A stretch of 64,000 nt of DNA from Clostridium sporogenes (GTDB lineage: Bacteria; Bacillota; Clostridia; Clostridiales; Clostridiaceae): positions 372,001-436,000 of the forward strand of contig NZ_CP011663.1 in the NCBI RefSeq assembly GCF_001020205.1. Reading direction: 5' to 3'. The notes under the pieces are model-generated. The model was not told the DNA's origin and ran no database searches. It worked only from the letters and a program-made list of their open reading frames with translations. The translations under genes were made by a program, and so were the position numbers. Below, one piece after another: positions 52,137 to 60,774 of the stretch; the first letter of the stretch is position 1; each line of letters starts with the position of its first letter.

Positions 52137-52780
52137 TAGATATATACTTAACTAATGAAGGTTATACAACTTTAAAGGCATCTAATGGAATAGAAGCTTT
52201 AGAACTTTTAAAGACTAACAATGTTCATCTTATAATATTAGATATAATGATGCCTAAGATGGATGGAATAGAAGCTTGTATGAAAATAAGAGAAGAAAAA
52301 AGTATGCCTATAATAATGCTTTCAGCTAAAAGTGAAGATATGGACAAAATAATAGGATTGACTACAGGTGCAGATGATTATATAACAAAGCCTTTTAATC
52401 CTTTAGAGCTTTTAGCTAGAGTTAAATCCCAATTAAGAAGATATATAAAGCTTAACAATTCAAATGGAAATGAGAATGAAGATATTGTTACTATAGAAGA
52501 TATAACTATAAATGTAGCAACTCATGAAGTTAGAATTGGAGATCAGCTAGTTAAACTTACACCAAGAGAATTTGATATTTTGGAGTTACTGGCTAGAAAT
52601 AGAGGGGTAGTGTTTAGTATAGAAAAAATATATGAATTAGTATGGAAAGAGGAATTTTTAGATTCCAATAATACAGTGATGGTTCATATAAGAAAATTAA
52701 GAGAAAAAATAGAACAAAACCCTAGAAATCCAAGATATATAAAAACAGTTTGGGGAGTTGGGTATAAGGTTGAAAAATAG
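52082..52780 (+). CDS. OmpR-family response regulator, VanR-like
   Basis: 232 aa. The receiver (1-118) has D10-D11, phospho-acceptor D54 in ILDIMMPKMDG and a KPFNPLEL lysine. The winged-helix effector domain (about 135-230) ends YIKTVWGVGYKVEK. GGAGATGATT precedes the ATG. It overlaps both neighbours, making a tight three-gene operon with the PAP2 protein and the kinase. Confidence 0.92.
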   Translation: MSAEKILIVDDEKEIRDLIDIYLTNEGYTTLKASNGIEALELLKTNNVHLIILDIMMPKMDGIEACMKIREEKSMPIIMLSAKSEDMDKIIGLTTGADDYITKPFNPLELLARVKSQLRRYIKLNNSNGNENEDIVTIEDITINVATHEVRIGDQLVKLTPREFDILELLARNRGVVFSIEKIYELVWKEEFLDSNNTVMVHIRKLREKIEQNPRNPRYIKTVWGVGYKVEK

Positions 52781-54284
52781 AATAAAGAGATTATTTAATA
52801 AGATAATGAAACCCTTTAAATATGTATACAAATTAATATCTTATAAAGTTAAAAAAAGTGTAAGACTAGAGCTTATATTTACTTTTGGATTATGTTTTTT
52901 AATGGCTATTATGACCTTTGTTATAACTAATAGTTATCTAACTAAAGCTAGTAAGTATTCAGAAATAGATTATGACAGAGGAATAAATGAAATTTACAAT
53001 TATTCTTTATCTATATCAGATGAAATTAATAGACAAAAATTAAAAATAGAAGATAAAAAAATAATACAAGAAATTATAAATACACATTGGAATATGGATA
53101 AAAATAATAAAATATTTATAGCTAATACTGAAGGTAAAATTCTTTTTAAAGTAGAAAATGTAGAAGCTGAAAAGGTTGATATATTTGAAATTATAAAAAA
53201 TAATATACAGCTTCAAAACATAGAGAATTATAGATATGATTATGATATAGGAAGAAAAGAATTTGTAAGTATTAATCCATTGATGTTTGAAAATGAGAAG
53301 GCTTATATAATAGTTCAAGGTATACCAAGAGCAGAGACTGTATATTATACCAAGGATAAATCTGTAAGTGCATTTTTGTTAGCTGTTATAGTATTTATAT
53401 TTGGATTTTTATTTATAACAAAAAGGAAGATGAATTATATAGAACAAATATCAACAGGACTTTTACAAATATCAAAAGGAAACTTAGATTATAGGGTAAA
53501 AAGAGTAGGAAATGATGAATTAGCATTATTAGCGGACAATATAAATTATATGGCAAAAGAGTTAAGTGATAAAATAGAAAAAGAAAGAAAAATAGAAAAG
53601 GCTAAAAATGACTTAATAACAAATGTTTCCCATGATTTAAGAACACCCCTTACGTCTATAATGGGTTATCTAGGATTAATAAAAGAAAAAAAATTTAAAA
53701 GTGAAAAAGAATTGATGGAATATGCAAATGTGGCTTACAATAAATCGGAAAAACTAAAAAATTTAATACAGGATTTATTCTCATATACTAAATATACAAA
53801 TGACAGAGTAGACTTAAACAAACAAAGGATTATTTTAGCAGAATTATTAGATCAATTAATAGAAGAATTAGTACCTATATGTGAAGAAAATAAAGTAAGC
53901 ATAAATAAATATTCCTGGGATTCTGAAATAGTATCAGAAATAGATGCGGATAAAATGGTAAGAGTTTTTGAAAATCTAATAATGAATGCTATAAGGTATA
54001 GTATAAAACCAGGAGAAATAAAAATTAATTTGTATAGAGAAAGAGTATTTTCTATGGTATCCATATCAAATAAAAGTGAAGAAATATCAAAAGAAGACCT
54101 AAAAAAATTATTTGATAGATTTTATAGGCTAGATAAATCAAGAACTGCATCAACTGGTGGAAGTGGTTTAGGTTTAGCTATAGCTAAGAGTATAGTAGAA
54201 ATGCATAAAGGTAGTATTTGGGCGGAATACCAAAAGGGATATATAACTTTTTATATAAAATTGATTATGGTAGAGGATGAATAA
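52770..54284 (+). CDS. Sensor histidine kinase, VanS-like
   Basis: About 504 aa. Helix near 37-58, an extracytoplasmic domain to about 205, helix near 208-226, HAMP, then HisKA with NVSHDLRTPLTSIMGY and HATPase_c with NLIMNAIRYS and GGSGLGLAIAKSIVE. The usual DxGxG box is replaced by SISNKSEEIS, as in VanS-type kinases that lack this box. TTG starts at 52758 and 52770 are both possible; neither has an ideal SD. Overlaps the regulator gene. Confidence 0.88.
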   Translation: MKNRIKRLFNKIMKPFKYVYKLISYKVKKSVRLELIFTFGLCFLMAIMTFVITNSYLTKASKYSEIDYDRGINEIYNYSLSISDEINRQKLKIEDKKIIQEIINTHWNMDKNNKIFIANTEGKILFKVENVEAEKVDIFEIIKNNIQLQNIENYRYDYDIGRKEFVSINPLMFENEKAYIIVQGIPRAETVYYTKDKSVSAFLLAVIVFIFGFLFITKRKMNYIEQISTGLLQISKGNLDYRVKRVGNDELALLADNINYMAKELSDKIEKERKIEKAKNDLITNVSHDLRTPLTSIMGYLGLIKEKKFKSEKELMEYANVAYNKSEKLKNLIQDLFSYTKYTNDRVDLNKQRIILAELLDQLIEELVPICEENKVSINKYSWDSEIVSEIDADKMVRVFENLIMNAIRYSIKPGEIKINLYRERVFSMVSISNKSEEISKEDLKKLFDRFYRLDKSRTASTGGSGLGLAIAKSIVEMHKGSIWAEYQKGYITFYIKLIMVEDE

Positions 54285-54290
54285 AATTTA

Positions 54291-54322
54291 TTAAAACCTG
54301 ATGCAATTGCATCAGGTTTTAA
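54291..54322. terminator. Terminator of VanRS-like operon, 32-bp palindrome
   Basis: TTAAAACCTGATGCAA and its exact complement form an uninterrupted palindrome; T-rich flank. Confidence 0.75.
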
Positions 54323-54503
54323 ATTATAATATAATGAAAAATATTATGTATTAAATAAATATTGTAATATAAAATATAACTTTAATAGAATATAAAAGAT
54401 TAAAAAAGATATGGAATTAAATCTTGTAAATTATTATGAAGATTTAATAAAATATAGTGGCCTTAAAAAATCATAAAAAAAGAAACAACATAGAAAGGAG
54501 AGG

Positions 54504-54542
54504 TTGTGGTTTGTTATGATTTCCATAACTAGTTTATTGTGA
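54504..54542 (+). CDS. Possible leader mini-ORF coupled to symporter
   Basis: AAAGGAGAGG at 54494-54503 is the only good SD before the symporter but is too far from its GTG. It serves a frame starting at TTG 54504 or ATG 54516, ending MISITSLL-stop, whose TGA overlaps the symporter GTG (GTGA). This would couple symporter translation to the mini-ORF. Confidence 0.35.
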   Translation: MWFVMISITSLL

Positions 54543-55954
54543 AGGGATATTTAATATTTATAATAATATATGCCATAATACTTATATTAGCAGGATTTTT
54601 TGTGAAAAAATATGTAAAAGGTGCTGCAGATTTTTTTGTAGCAGGAAGAAAACTTAATTCTAAATTATTATTTACTACACTAATAGCAGCAAATATAGGG
54701 GCAGGATCTACTGTGGGGATAACCGGTATTGCATATAAGTATGGAGTATCTTCTTATTGGTGGATATTTATGTCTGCTATAGGAACAGCCGTATTGGCTT
54801 TTTTAGTGGGACCTAAAATATGGGAAAAATCTATGAAATATAATTTGTATACCCTAGGAGATTATTTAGATATAAGATATTCTAAATATTTCAAAGGAGC
54901 CATATCTATAATGATGACCATAGGTACGTTAGCATTATTTGCAGGTCAACTTATGGGAATTGCGTGGATATTAAATGTAACTTCAGGCATTGATAAAAAT
55001 GTAGGAATTTTAATTGGAGCAGTAGTTGTAGTTCTTTATTTTTCATCCGGCGGTCTTTTGTCTTCGGCTATAGTAAACGTATTAGAATTAGTAATAATAA
55101 TAATAGGATTTATAATTGCAGTACCTTATTGTATAAAGAGTGTAAATGGATTTACTGGATTACATACAGCTATATTAAATAATTTACCAGCAAATGAGGG
55201 AGCAAATTATTTTAGTTTAAAAGGTATAGGTATAAGTACCATAGTAGGGTGGTTTTTAATGCTTACACCATCATTTTTTATATCACCAGGATTAATAGGG
55301 AAAGTTTATGGAGCAAAAGATATAAAAACTATAAAAAAAGGAGCAGGAATATGTGCAGTAGTCCAAGGATTCTTTGCATTTTTACCTACTATATTAGGAA
55401 TGTGTGCTTTTGCAGTATTTCCTAATCTTAATCAACAGGAATTAGCACTACCAATGGTTATGAAAAATCTAATGCCTTTTTCAGTATCTGCTTTAGCATT
55501 AGCCGCTATATTTGCAGCGGAAGTTAGTACAGCAGATGCGGTTTTGTATATGTTAACAACCACCTTTACAGAAGATATATATAAAACTTTTATAAATCCT
55601 AAAATAGAAGATAAAAAATTATTAAAAGCAGGGAGAATAGTTACAATAATAGGAGGAATATTAGGAGTAGCAATGGCTTTTATATTGCCTAATATAATAA
55701 CAGCATTGTCCATATTTTATACACTAATGTCAGTTTCTTTAACAGTACCACTATTATTCGGACTATTTTCAGAAAAACCAAATACTAAAATAGCTTTTAT
55801 ATCATCTATAATAGGAATAATAGTAACATTGTATTTACAATTTCAAAACAATGATAAAGGTATCTGGATATTAAATGCACAATCTACAGGAATATTATGT
55901 TCCTTGATTGTAATGATAATTTTCCTAGCACTAAAAAAGGAAATTAGAACTTAA
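54539..55954 (+). CDS. Sodium:solute symporter (SSS) family protein
   Basis: 471-aa transporter with about 13 helices. ADFFVAGRKLNSKLLFTT, then ANIGAGSTVGITGIAYKYG are the SSS N-terminal signature, and AAIFAAEVSTADAVLYML (about 318-335) lines the sodium site. The GTG start fits homologue N-termini (MKGYLIFIIIYA) but has no SD of its own; see the mini-ORF. Substrate not known. Confidence 0.87.
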   Translation: MKGYLIFIIIYAIILILAGFFVKKYVKGAADFFVAGRKLNSKLLFTTLIAANIGAGSTVGITGIAYKYGVSSYWWIFMSAIGTAVLAFLVGPKIWEKSMKYNLYTLGDYLDIRYSKYFKGAISIMMTIGTLALFAGQLMGIAWILNVTSGIDKNVGILIGAVVVVLYFSSGGLLSSAIVNVLELVIIIIGFIIAVPYCIKSVNGFTGLHTAILNNLPANEGANYFSLKGIGISTIVGWFLMLTPSFFISPGLIGKVYGAKDIKTIKKGAGICAVVQGFFAFLPTILGMCAFAVFPNLNQQELALPMVMKNLMPFSVSALALAAIFAAEVSTADAVLYMLTTTFTEDIYKTFINPKIEDKKLLKAGRIVTIIGGILGVAMAFILPNIITALSIFYTLMSVSLTVPLLFGLFSEKPNTKIAFISSIIGIIVTLYLQFQNNDKGIWILNAQSTGILCSLIVMIIFLALKKEIRT

Positions 55955-55960
55955 AATAGA

Positions 55961-56016
55961 GTTATGCTATCCTTGGTTTAAAAAAGGGATATGTGGTTAG
56001 AAAGGCAATTCACTTT
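55961..56016 (+). repeat. Solo arm of the 240-bp inverted repeat element
   Basis: GTTAT-x-CTA, TGGTTTAAAAAAGGGATATG and TGGTTAGAAAGGCAA match the right arm of the element at 51096 almost exactly through CACTT, then diverge. It lies just past the symporter stop. Confidence 0.7.
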
Positions 56017-56039
56017 GATAAAATTTACACTACATGTCC

Positions 56040-56708
56040 TTATTTTATTTCATGTGTAAGGGAGTTTAAACTTTTTAAATCAATAATTCTATAACCATAT
56101 ACTTCTTTTTGCAATATGCCTTTTTGACAAAATTTAGCTAGTACATATAACAAATGCCGATAACTAACACCTAAAAATTCAGATGCTTCTGTATGTTTTT
56201 CAGTATATAGGTTATTATTTGCTGTCATAAGTATAAATGCAGCCAGTCGATTATCTAAAGGATAGGACTGATTTTGTGTATAATTCATAGTATTTCCAAT
56301 TGCTTTTTTACTTAAAAATAAGCAGAGATGCTTTAAGAATTTATTATCGTTCAAAAGTCTATCTTTACAATCTTCAATGGATATAGACAGACATGTGCAG
56401 GGAGTAAGTGCTTGAACGCCATTTGCATGTGTCTGGGCACCAATTAGTTCCATTTCTCCAATAAAACAAGGGGCTGATAAAAAATTGATAAGTGAAATTT
56501 TTCCGTTTTTATGTGTTAAATATAGCTTAGCTTTTCCATCTGTTATGTAATAAAGATCAGATGAAAAACTCCCTTCTTTTAAAATATATTCTCCAGCATT
56601 AAAATATATTAAACTTGAATATGGTGTAATATCAAATGAAAAATATTGTTGAATTGAATGTTTTTCTAAATTTAAGGATAAAATTTCTTTATCATCTATA
56701 TGCTTCAT
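56040..56708 (-). CDS. Crp/Fnr-family regulator, YeiL-like
   Basis: 222 aa. The cyclic-nucleotide-like domain (about 30-135) shows FNAGEYILKEGSFSSDLYYI, ending SAPCFIGEMELIG. The C-terminal helix-turn-helix (about 155-205) is EASEFLGVSYRHLLYVLAKF. Several cysteines (C81, C103, C105, C113, C128) could make it redox- or cluster-responsive, as suggested for YeiL. GGAGGG precedes the ATG. Divergent from the methyltransferase. Confidence 0.85.
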   Translation of the reverse strand: MKHIDDKEILSLNLEKHSIQQYFSFDITPYSSLIYFNAGEYILKEGSFSSDLYYITDGKAKLYLTHKNGKISLINFLSAPCFIGEMELIGAQTHANGVQALTPCTCLSISIEDCKDRLLNDNKFLKHLCLFLSKKAIGNTMNYTQNQSYPLDNRLAAFILMTANNNLYTEKHTEASEFLGVSYRHLLYVLAKFCQKGILQKEVYGYRIIDLKSLNSLTHEIK

Positions 56709-56729
56709 TTATTATTTCCCTCCATAACA

Positions 56730-56745
56730 TGTGAGATTTCTCATA
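56730..56745. promoter_or_regulatory. Crp/Fnr-like operator between divergent genes
   Basis: TGTGA-N6-TCATA matches the Crp consensus TGTGA-N6-TCACA with one mismatch, and contains the perfect TGAGA-TT-TCTCA palindrome. It is well placed for autoregulation and control of the methyltransferase. Confidence 0.55.
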
Positions 56746-56804
56746 TTATTATATTCGTAGAAATGTTATATTTCAATTACAATGTTGTAAAGGAGGATAT
56801 TATC

Positions 56805-57443
56805 ATGAAACAAAAAGCATATTGGAATGATGTTGCACATAAGAAAGAGTTTACAACACCTTTTCACTTTAAAGAATTTGCTAAATATGTTAGGAAAGAT
56901 GCAAGGATATTAGACGTTGGATGTGGATATGGAAGAACTTTAGAGCAGTTGTACCAAAATGGTTATAAGAATTTAATTGGTATTGATTTTTCAGAAAAAA
57001 TGATTCAACGTGGAAAAAAACAATATCCATATTTGGATTTAAGAGTAAAACTACAAGATAACATTGAACTAAAATCTGAAAGCTGCGATGCAGTAATATT
57101 ATTTGCAGTTCTTACTTGTATTATCAATAATCAAGAACAGTTAAAATTACTTAAGGATATTGAGAGAGTGCTAAAGCCAGGGGGAATTTTATATATTAAC
57201 GATTTTTTGTTAAACACAGATGAACGAAATGTATCTCGATATAATATATTTGTAGAAAAATATCAAAAGTATGGTGTCTTTGAATTACCAGAGGGTGCTA
57301 TTGTTAGACATCACCATATCAATTGGGTAGAAAAATGCGTAAATTCTTTTGAAAAATTGTCTTTAAATCAAGTGGTATATACAACAATGAATGGTAATAA
57401 ATCTAATGGTTATTATTATTTAGGACGAAAAGGGAATGATTAA
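56805..57443 (+). CDS. Class I SAM-dependent methyltransferase
   Basis: 212 aa. ARILDVGCGYGRTLEQL (about 32-48) is the SAM-binding motif I, GIDFSEKMI motif II and RVLKPGGILYINDF a late conserved strand. The ATG at 56805 has AAAGGAGG seven bases upstream; earlier in-frame starts lack an SD and would cross the operator. Substrate unknown; probable target of the divergent Crp-like regulator. Confidence 0.85.
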   Translation: MKQKAYWNDVAHKKEFTTPFHFKEFAKYVRKDARILDVGCGYGRTLEQLYQNGYKNLIGIDFSEKMIQRGKKQYPYLDLRVKLQDNIELKSESCDAVILFAVLTCIINNQEQLKLLKDIERVLKPGGILYINDFLLNTDERNVSRYNIFVEKYQKYGVFELPEGAIVRHHHINWVEKCVNSFEKLSLNQVVYTTMNGNKSNGYYYLGRKGND

Positions 57444-57520
57444 TGCATTTAATTTTATTAATATTTTTGGTAGTGTATATGTTATGGTTTATAAATAGGA
57501 GGGACAGCCCCTTTATATAG
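57443..57520 (+). CDS. 25-aa hydrophobic small protein coupled to the methyltransferase
   Basis: The ATG overlaps the methyltransferase stop (TAATG) and AAAAGGGA lies seven bases before it. The peptide is one membrane helix, MHLILLIFLVVYMLWFI, then NRRDSPFI. Coupling, SD and composition together make it a plausible small membrane protein. A terminator follows eight bases later. Confidence 0.5.
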   Translation: MHLILLIFLVVYMLWFINRRDSPFI

Positions 57521-57527
57521 TAATAGG

Positions 57528-57567
57528 TAAAACAAATTTTTATGAAAGTGCATAAAAATTTGTTTTA
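57528..57567 (+). terminator. Terminator of methyltransferase operon
   Basis: TAAAACAAATTTTTATG and CATAAAAATTTGTTTTA form a perfect 17-bp stem with an AAAGTG loop. Confidence 0.75.
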
Positions 57568-57576
57568 TACATGATT

Positions 57577-57594
57577 ATGTTAAAAATATAACAA
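57577..57594. promoter_or_regulatory. Rex-like site far upstream of rnf
   Basis: ATGTTAAAAATATAACAA matches TTGTTAA-N4-TTAACAA in 12 of 14 positions. It lies about 900 bp before rnfC, so a role there is doubtful. Confidence 0.3.
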
Positions 57595-57977
57595 TAAAAC
57601 AGGAAATTTTTATTATAACTTAAAAAGTTAATGTATGAAGGGTATATAAAAATTTCCATAAAACTATTATATACAAATATAAATAACATATACTTATATT
57701 AAGAAATTCATTAAAAATCAATATTATTAATAGAAACAGTATCTAAACCATATAATTAAAATAGAGAAGATAATAAAAGCATTCAATAAATATTTTAACT
57801 ACATTTTTAAAAATTTGTATATCTTTATATTTTAAAATGCATTTTTAATTTTATTAGTTATTTTTAAAGCATAGAGGGCATAGTATTTTTTCTTAAGTTA
57901 TAATGCTAGCAAATGAAGAAAATGCAGGATTTGTTTTAAAAACTTACAATTGTATATTACAGCCAAAAAACAACAAG

Positions 57978-58005
57978 AAAAAATTACAAAAAAACTGTAA
58001 TTTTT
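57978..58005 (+). terminator. Small hairpin with T-run in the rnf upstream gap
   Basis: AAAAATTACA and TGTAATTTTT form a 10-bp stem. If real, something short is transcribed in this 980-bp gap. Confidence 0.35.
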
Positions 58006-58064
58006 AAACATATAAGTATATAAAATGATATAAAGTATGTTATAAATTAAACTTAGTATTACTC

Positions 58065-58081
58065 TTGTAAATCGATTACAA
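58065..58081. promoter_or_regulatory. Inverted repeat, candidate activator site before rnf
   Basis: TTGTAA-ATCGA-TTACAA is a perfect 6+6 inverted repeat about 240 bp upstream of the -12 element of the sigma-54 promoter, the distance range used by enhancer-binding proteins. Confidence 0.35.
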
Positions 58082-58306
58082 AAAACTTATAATGTGTATG
58101 AGTATAATTTTATTTTAATTTAATTTAAAATGTAAAATTTTGTAATGATAGCTAGTAAAATTACACTTGCAGATATGGACAAATTCCTATAAAATAATTA
58201 GTGTGTTCTTAAAATAAAATTAATATATTAAAAATTTCTTAATAATTACTATTTACTATTTAAAAAATAAGATAAAAATTATAGGAAATTTTTTTGCGCT
58301 TTATTT

Positions 58307-58322
58307 TGGCATAGTTGTTGCT
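58307..58322 (+). promoter_or_regulatory. Sigma-54 (-24/-12) promoter of rnf operon
   Basis: TGGCATAGTTGTTGCT matches TGGCAYG-N4-TTGCW with exact GG-to-GC spacing and only the G7 position off. The expected start is near 58333, giving a leader of about 165 nt to rnfC. Confidence 0.65.
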
Positions 58323-58499
58323 TACAATTATTATGTATTATGTAGTAATTTTAACGTTATGAAGTTGTTTGTTATTTTATTTTAATGTTTATTCTTAATT
58401 AATAATAAATTTACTGTTTTTATTCAATCCATATTTTAAGTAATAATATTGTGTATTTCATGATTTTTACCATGTATGCATAAAGATAGGAGGATTAGT

Positions 58500-59819
58500 A
58501 TGGAACTATTAACTTTTAAAAAAGGTGTACATCCACCACATGGAAAATACCTTACAGAGAAAAAGCCTATAGAAGAATATTTACCAAAAGGCGATTTAGT
58601 TTTTCCTATGTCTCAACATATAGGGGCACCTTGTAATCCTGTAGTTAAAAAGGGTGACAGAGTATTAGTAGGTCAAGTTATAGGAGAAGCTACAGGCTTT
58701 GTATCAGCACCTATACACAGTAGTGTTTCAGGTACTGTAAAAAATCTTGCTCCAGTATTAACTGCAGCAGGAACAAAGGTAATGGCAGTTATTGTAGAAA
58801 ATGATGGACAATATGAAGAAATTGAAATGCCAAAACCAAAAGACTACAACGAAATGACAAAAGAAGAAATAATTAAATTAATCCAACAAGCGGGTATTGT
58901 TGGTATGGGTGGAGCCTGTTTTCCAACTCATGTAAAACTTTCACCACCACCAGACAAAAAAATAGACTCAATCATAGTAAATGCAGCGGAATGTGAGCCA
59001 TATTTAACTTGTGACCACAGACTTATGCTAGAAGAATCAGATAAAATAGTAGAAGGTTTAAAAATAATATTAAAAATATTCCCAGAAGCTAAAGGTTATA
59101 TAGGAATAGAAAATAATAAACCAGATGCTATAGAAGCTATGAAAAAAGCATCACAAGGAATAGCAAATATAGAAGTTAAAGCTCTTAAAACTAAATACCC
59201 ACAAGGAGCGGAAAAACAATTAATATATGCTATAAAAGGAAGAGAAGTTCAATCAGGAAAACTTCCAGCAGATGCAGGATGTGTTGTTCAAAACACTGCA
59301 ACAGTTAGAGAAATATATAATGCAGTAGTTTTAGGAAGACCATTAACAGAAAGAATTATAACAGTTACAGGTGAAGCTGTTAAAGAACCTAAAAATATAA
59401 GAATGAAACTTGGAACAAACCTTAGAGAATTAGTAGAATTCTGTGGAGGATATAAAGAAGATCCAGTTAAAGTTATATCCGGTGGTCCAATGATGGGTAT
59501 GACAATACCAACATTAGATATACCAACAGTAAAAGGTTCTTCAGGCTTATTAAGCTTAACTGAGGCTCAAGCGGTATTACCACAAGCATCAAGCTGTATT
59601 AGATGTGGAAGATGTGTAGAGGCATGTCCAATGAACTTAATACCATCTACATTAGATTCTTTATCTAACAGAGGTGAATTAGCTGGCTTTGAAGGATTAC
59701 ATGGTTTAGATTGTATAGAATGTGGATGCTGTACTTTTGTATGTCCAGCTAAACGTCATTTAATTCAATCTATAAGAACAGCTAAGCGTACAGTTATAGC
59801 TGCAAAAAGAAAAAAATAA
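58500..59819 (+). CDS. rnfC: Rnf complex subunit C, electron-input subunit
   Basis: 439-aa peripheral subunit of the ferredoxin:NAD+ oxidoreductase that couples electron transfer to Na+ or H+ export. It binds NADH/FMN in the middle (GMGGACFPTHVK about 137-148, NAAECEPYLTCDH) and two 4Fe-4S clusters through CIRCGRCVEACP and CIECGCCTFVCP near 369-420. Shorter than the proteobacterial RnfC, as usual in clostridia. AGGAGG precedes the ATG at 58500. First gene of rnfCDGEAB, the standard clostridial order. Confidence 0.96.
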   Translation: MELLTFKKGVHPPHGKYLTEKKPIEEYLPKGDLVFPMSQHIGAPCNPVVKKGDRVLVGQVIGEATGFVSAPIHSSVSGTVKNLAPVLTAAGTKVMAVIVENDGQYEEIEMPKPKDYNEMTKEEIIKLIQQAGIVGMGGACFPTHVKLSPPPDKKIDSIIVNAAECEPYLTCDHRLMLEESDKIVEGLKIILKIFPEAKGYIGIENNKPDAIEAMKKASQGIANIEVKALKTKYPQGAEKQLIYAIKGREVQSGKLPADAGCVVQNTATVREIYNAVVLGRPLTERIITVTGEAVKEPKNIRMKLGTNLRELVEFCGGYKEDPVKVISGGPMMGMTIPTLDIPTVKGSSGLLSLTEAQAVLPQASSCIRCGRCVEACPMNLIPSTLDSLSNRGELAGFEGLHGLDCIECGCCTFVCPAKRHLIQSIRTAKRTVIAAKRKK

Positions 59820-59841
59820 TTTAAGTAAGGAGTGACTTTGG

Positions 59842-60774
59842 ATGTCTGAATCAATGTATACATTATCTTCATCTCCACATATTCGTTCAAAAGATTCTGT
59901 TCAATCAATAATGAGAGATGTTGTAATAGCTTTACTTCCAGCAACTGTTGCAGGAATATATTTCTTTAAATTAAAAGCACTTTTAGTTATACTAACAGCA
60001 GTTATTTCCTGTGTACTAGCAGAATACATTTGGGAAAAAGCTACAGGAAGAGATATAAGCATAGGAGATCTAAGTGCAGTAGTAACAGGAATGTTACTTG
60101 CATTTAATGTACCACCAACACTTCCATTATGGATGGTAGTTATAGGAAGCTTTTTCTCCATAATAGTTGTTAAACAATTCTTTGGAGGAATAGGACAAAA
60201 TATAGTAAACCCAGCTTTAGCAGGAAGAGCATTTTTACTTGCATCTTGGCCAGTAGCTATGACTACTTGGACTGTTGATGGAGTTACTACAGCTACACCA
60301 CTTGCTATATTAAAGGGTGCACCAGGAGAATTACCAACTTTAGCATCAGCTTTTGTAGGACACATAGGAGGATGTATTGGTGAAACATCAGCTTTAGCAT
60401 TACTTATAGGTTTTGCATATCTTTTATATAGAAGAATAATAACTTGGCATGTACCTGTTACTTATGTAGGAACTGTATTTGTACTTACAGCAATAATAGG
60501 TAGACATGGAGCTATGTCTGGAAATGCAATATATGAAATATTTGTAGGTGGATTAATGTTAGGTGCTATATTCATGGCAACTGATTACACAACTTCACCA
60601 ATGACTAAAAAAGGACAGGTTATCTTCGCTTTAGGATGTGGTGTTATAACAACAGTTATACGTATATTCGGAGGATACCCAGAAGGAGTTTCTTACTCAA
60701 TTATATTAATGAATTTATTTGTACCTCTAATAGATAAATTTGTAGCTCCAAGAGTATTTGGGGAGGTGAAATAA
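59842..60774 (+). CDS. rnfD: Rnf complex subunit D
   Basis: 310-aa membrane subunit with nine or so helices. GMLLAFNVPPTLPLWM (about 90-105) and NIVNPALAGRAFLLASWP are conserved. TTATPLA near 153-159 matches the motif whose threonine carries covalent FMN in RnfD/NqrB. Overlaps rnfG by one base (TAATG). Confidence 0.95.
   Translation: MSESMYTLSSSPHIRSKDSVQSIMRDVVIALLPATVAGIYFFKLKALLVILTAVISCVLAEYIWEKATGRDISIGDLSAVVTGMLLAFNVPPTLPLWMVVIGSFFSIIVVKQFFGGIGQNIVNPALAGRAFLLASWPVAMTTWTVDGVTTATPLAILKGAPGELPTLASAFVGHIGGCIGETSALALLIGFAYLLYRRIITWHVPVTYVGTVFVLTAIIGRHGAMSGNAIYEIFVGGLMLGAIFMATDYTTSPMTKKGQVIFALGCGVITTVIRIFGGYPEGVSYSIILMNLFVPLIDKFVAPRVFGEVK

Noticed and set aside
54411..54476. 21-codon frame starting MELNLVNYYEDLIKYSG
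   Set aside because: No convincing SD; could be a gene fragment but too short to support.
57903..58007. 34-codon plus-strand frame in the rnf upstream gap
   Set aside because: No SD, runs into the hairpin at 57978, and composition is that of random AT-rich DNA.
59901..60365. 154-aa minus-strand open frame inside rnfD
   Set aside because: Antisense shadow of a conserved gene; no SD and no family resemblance.
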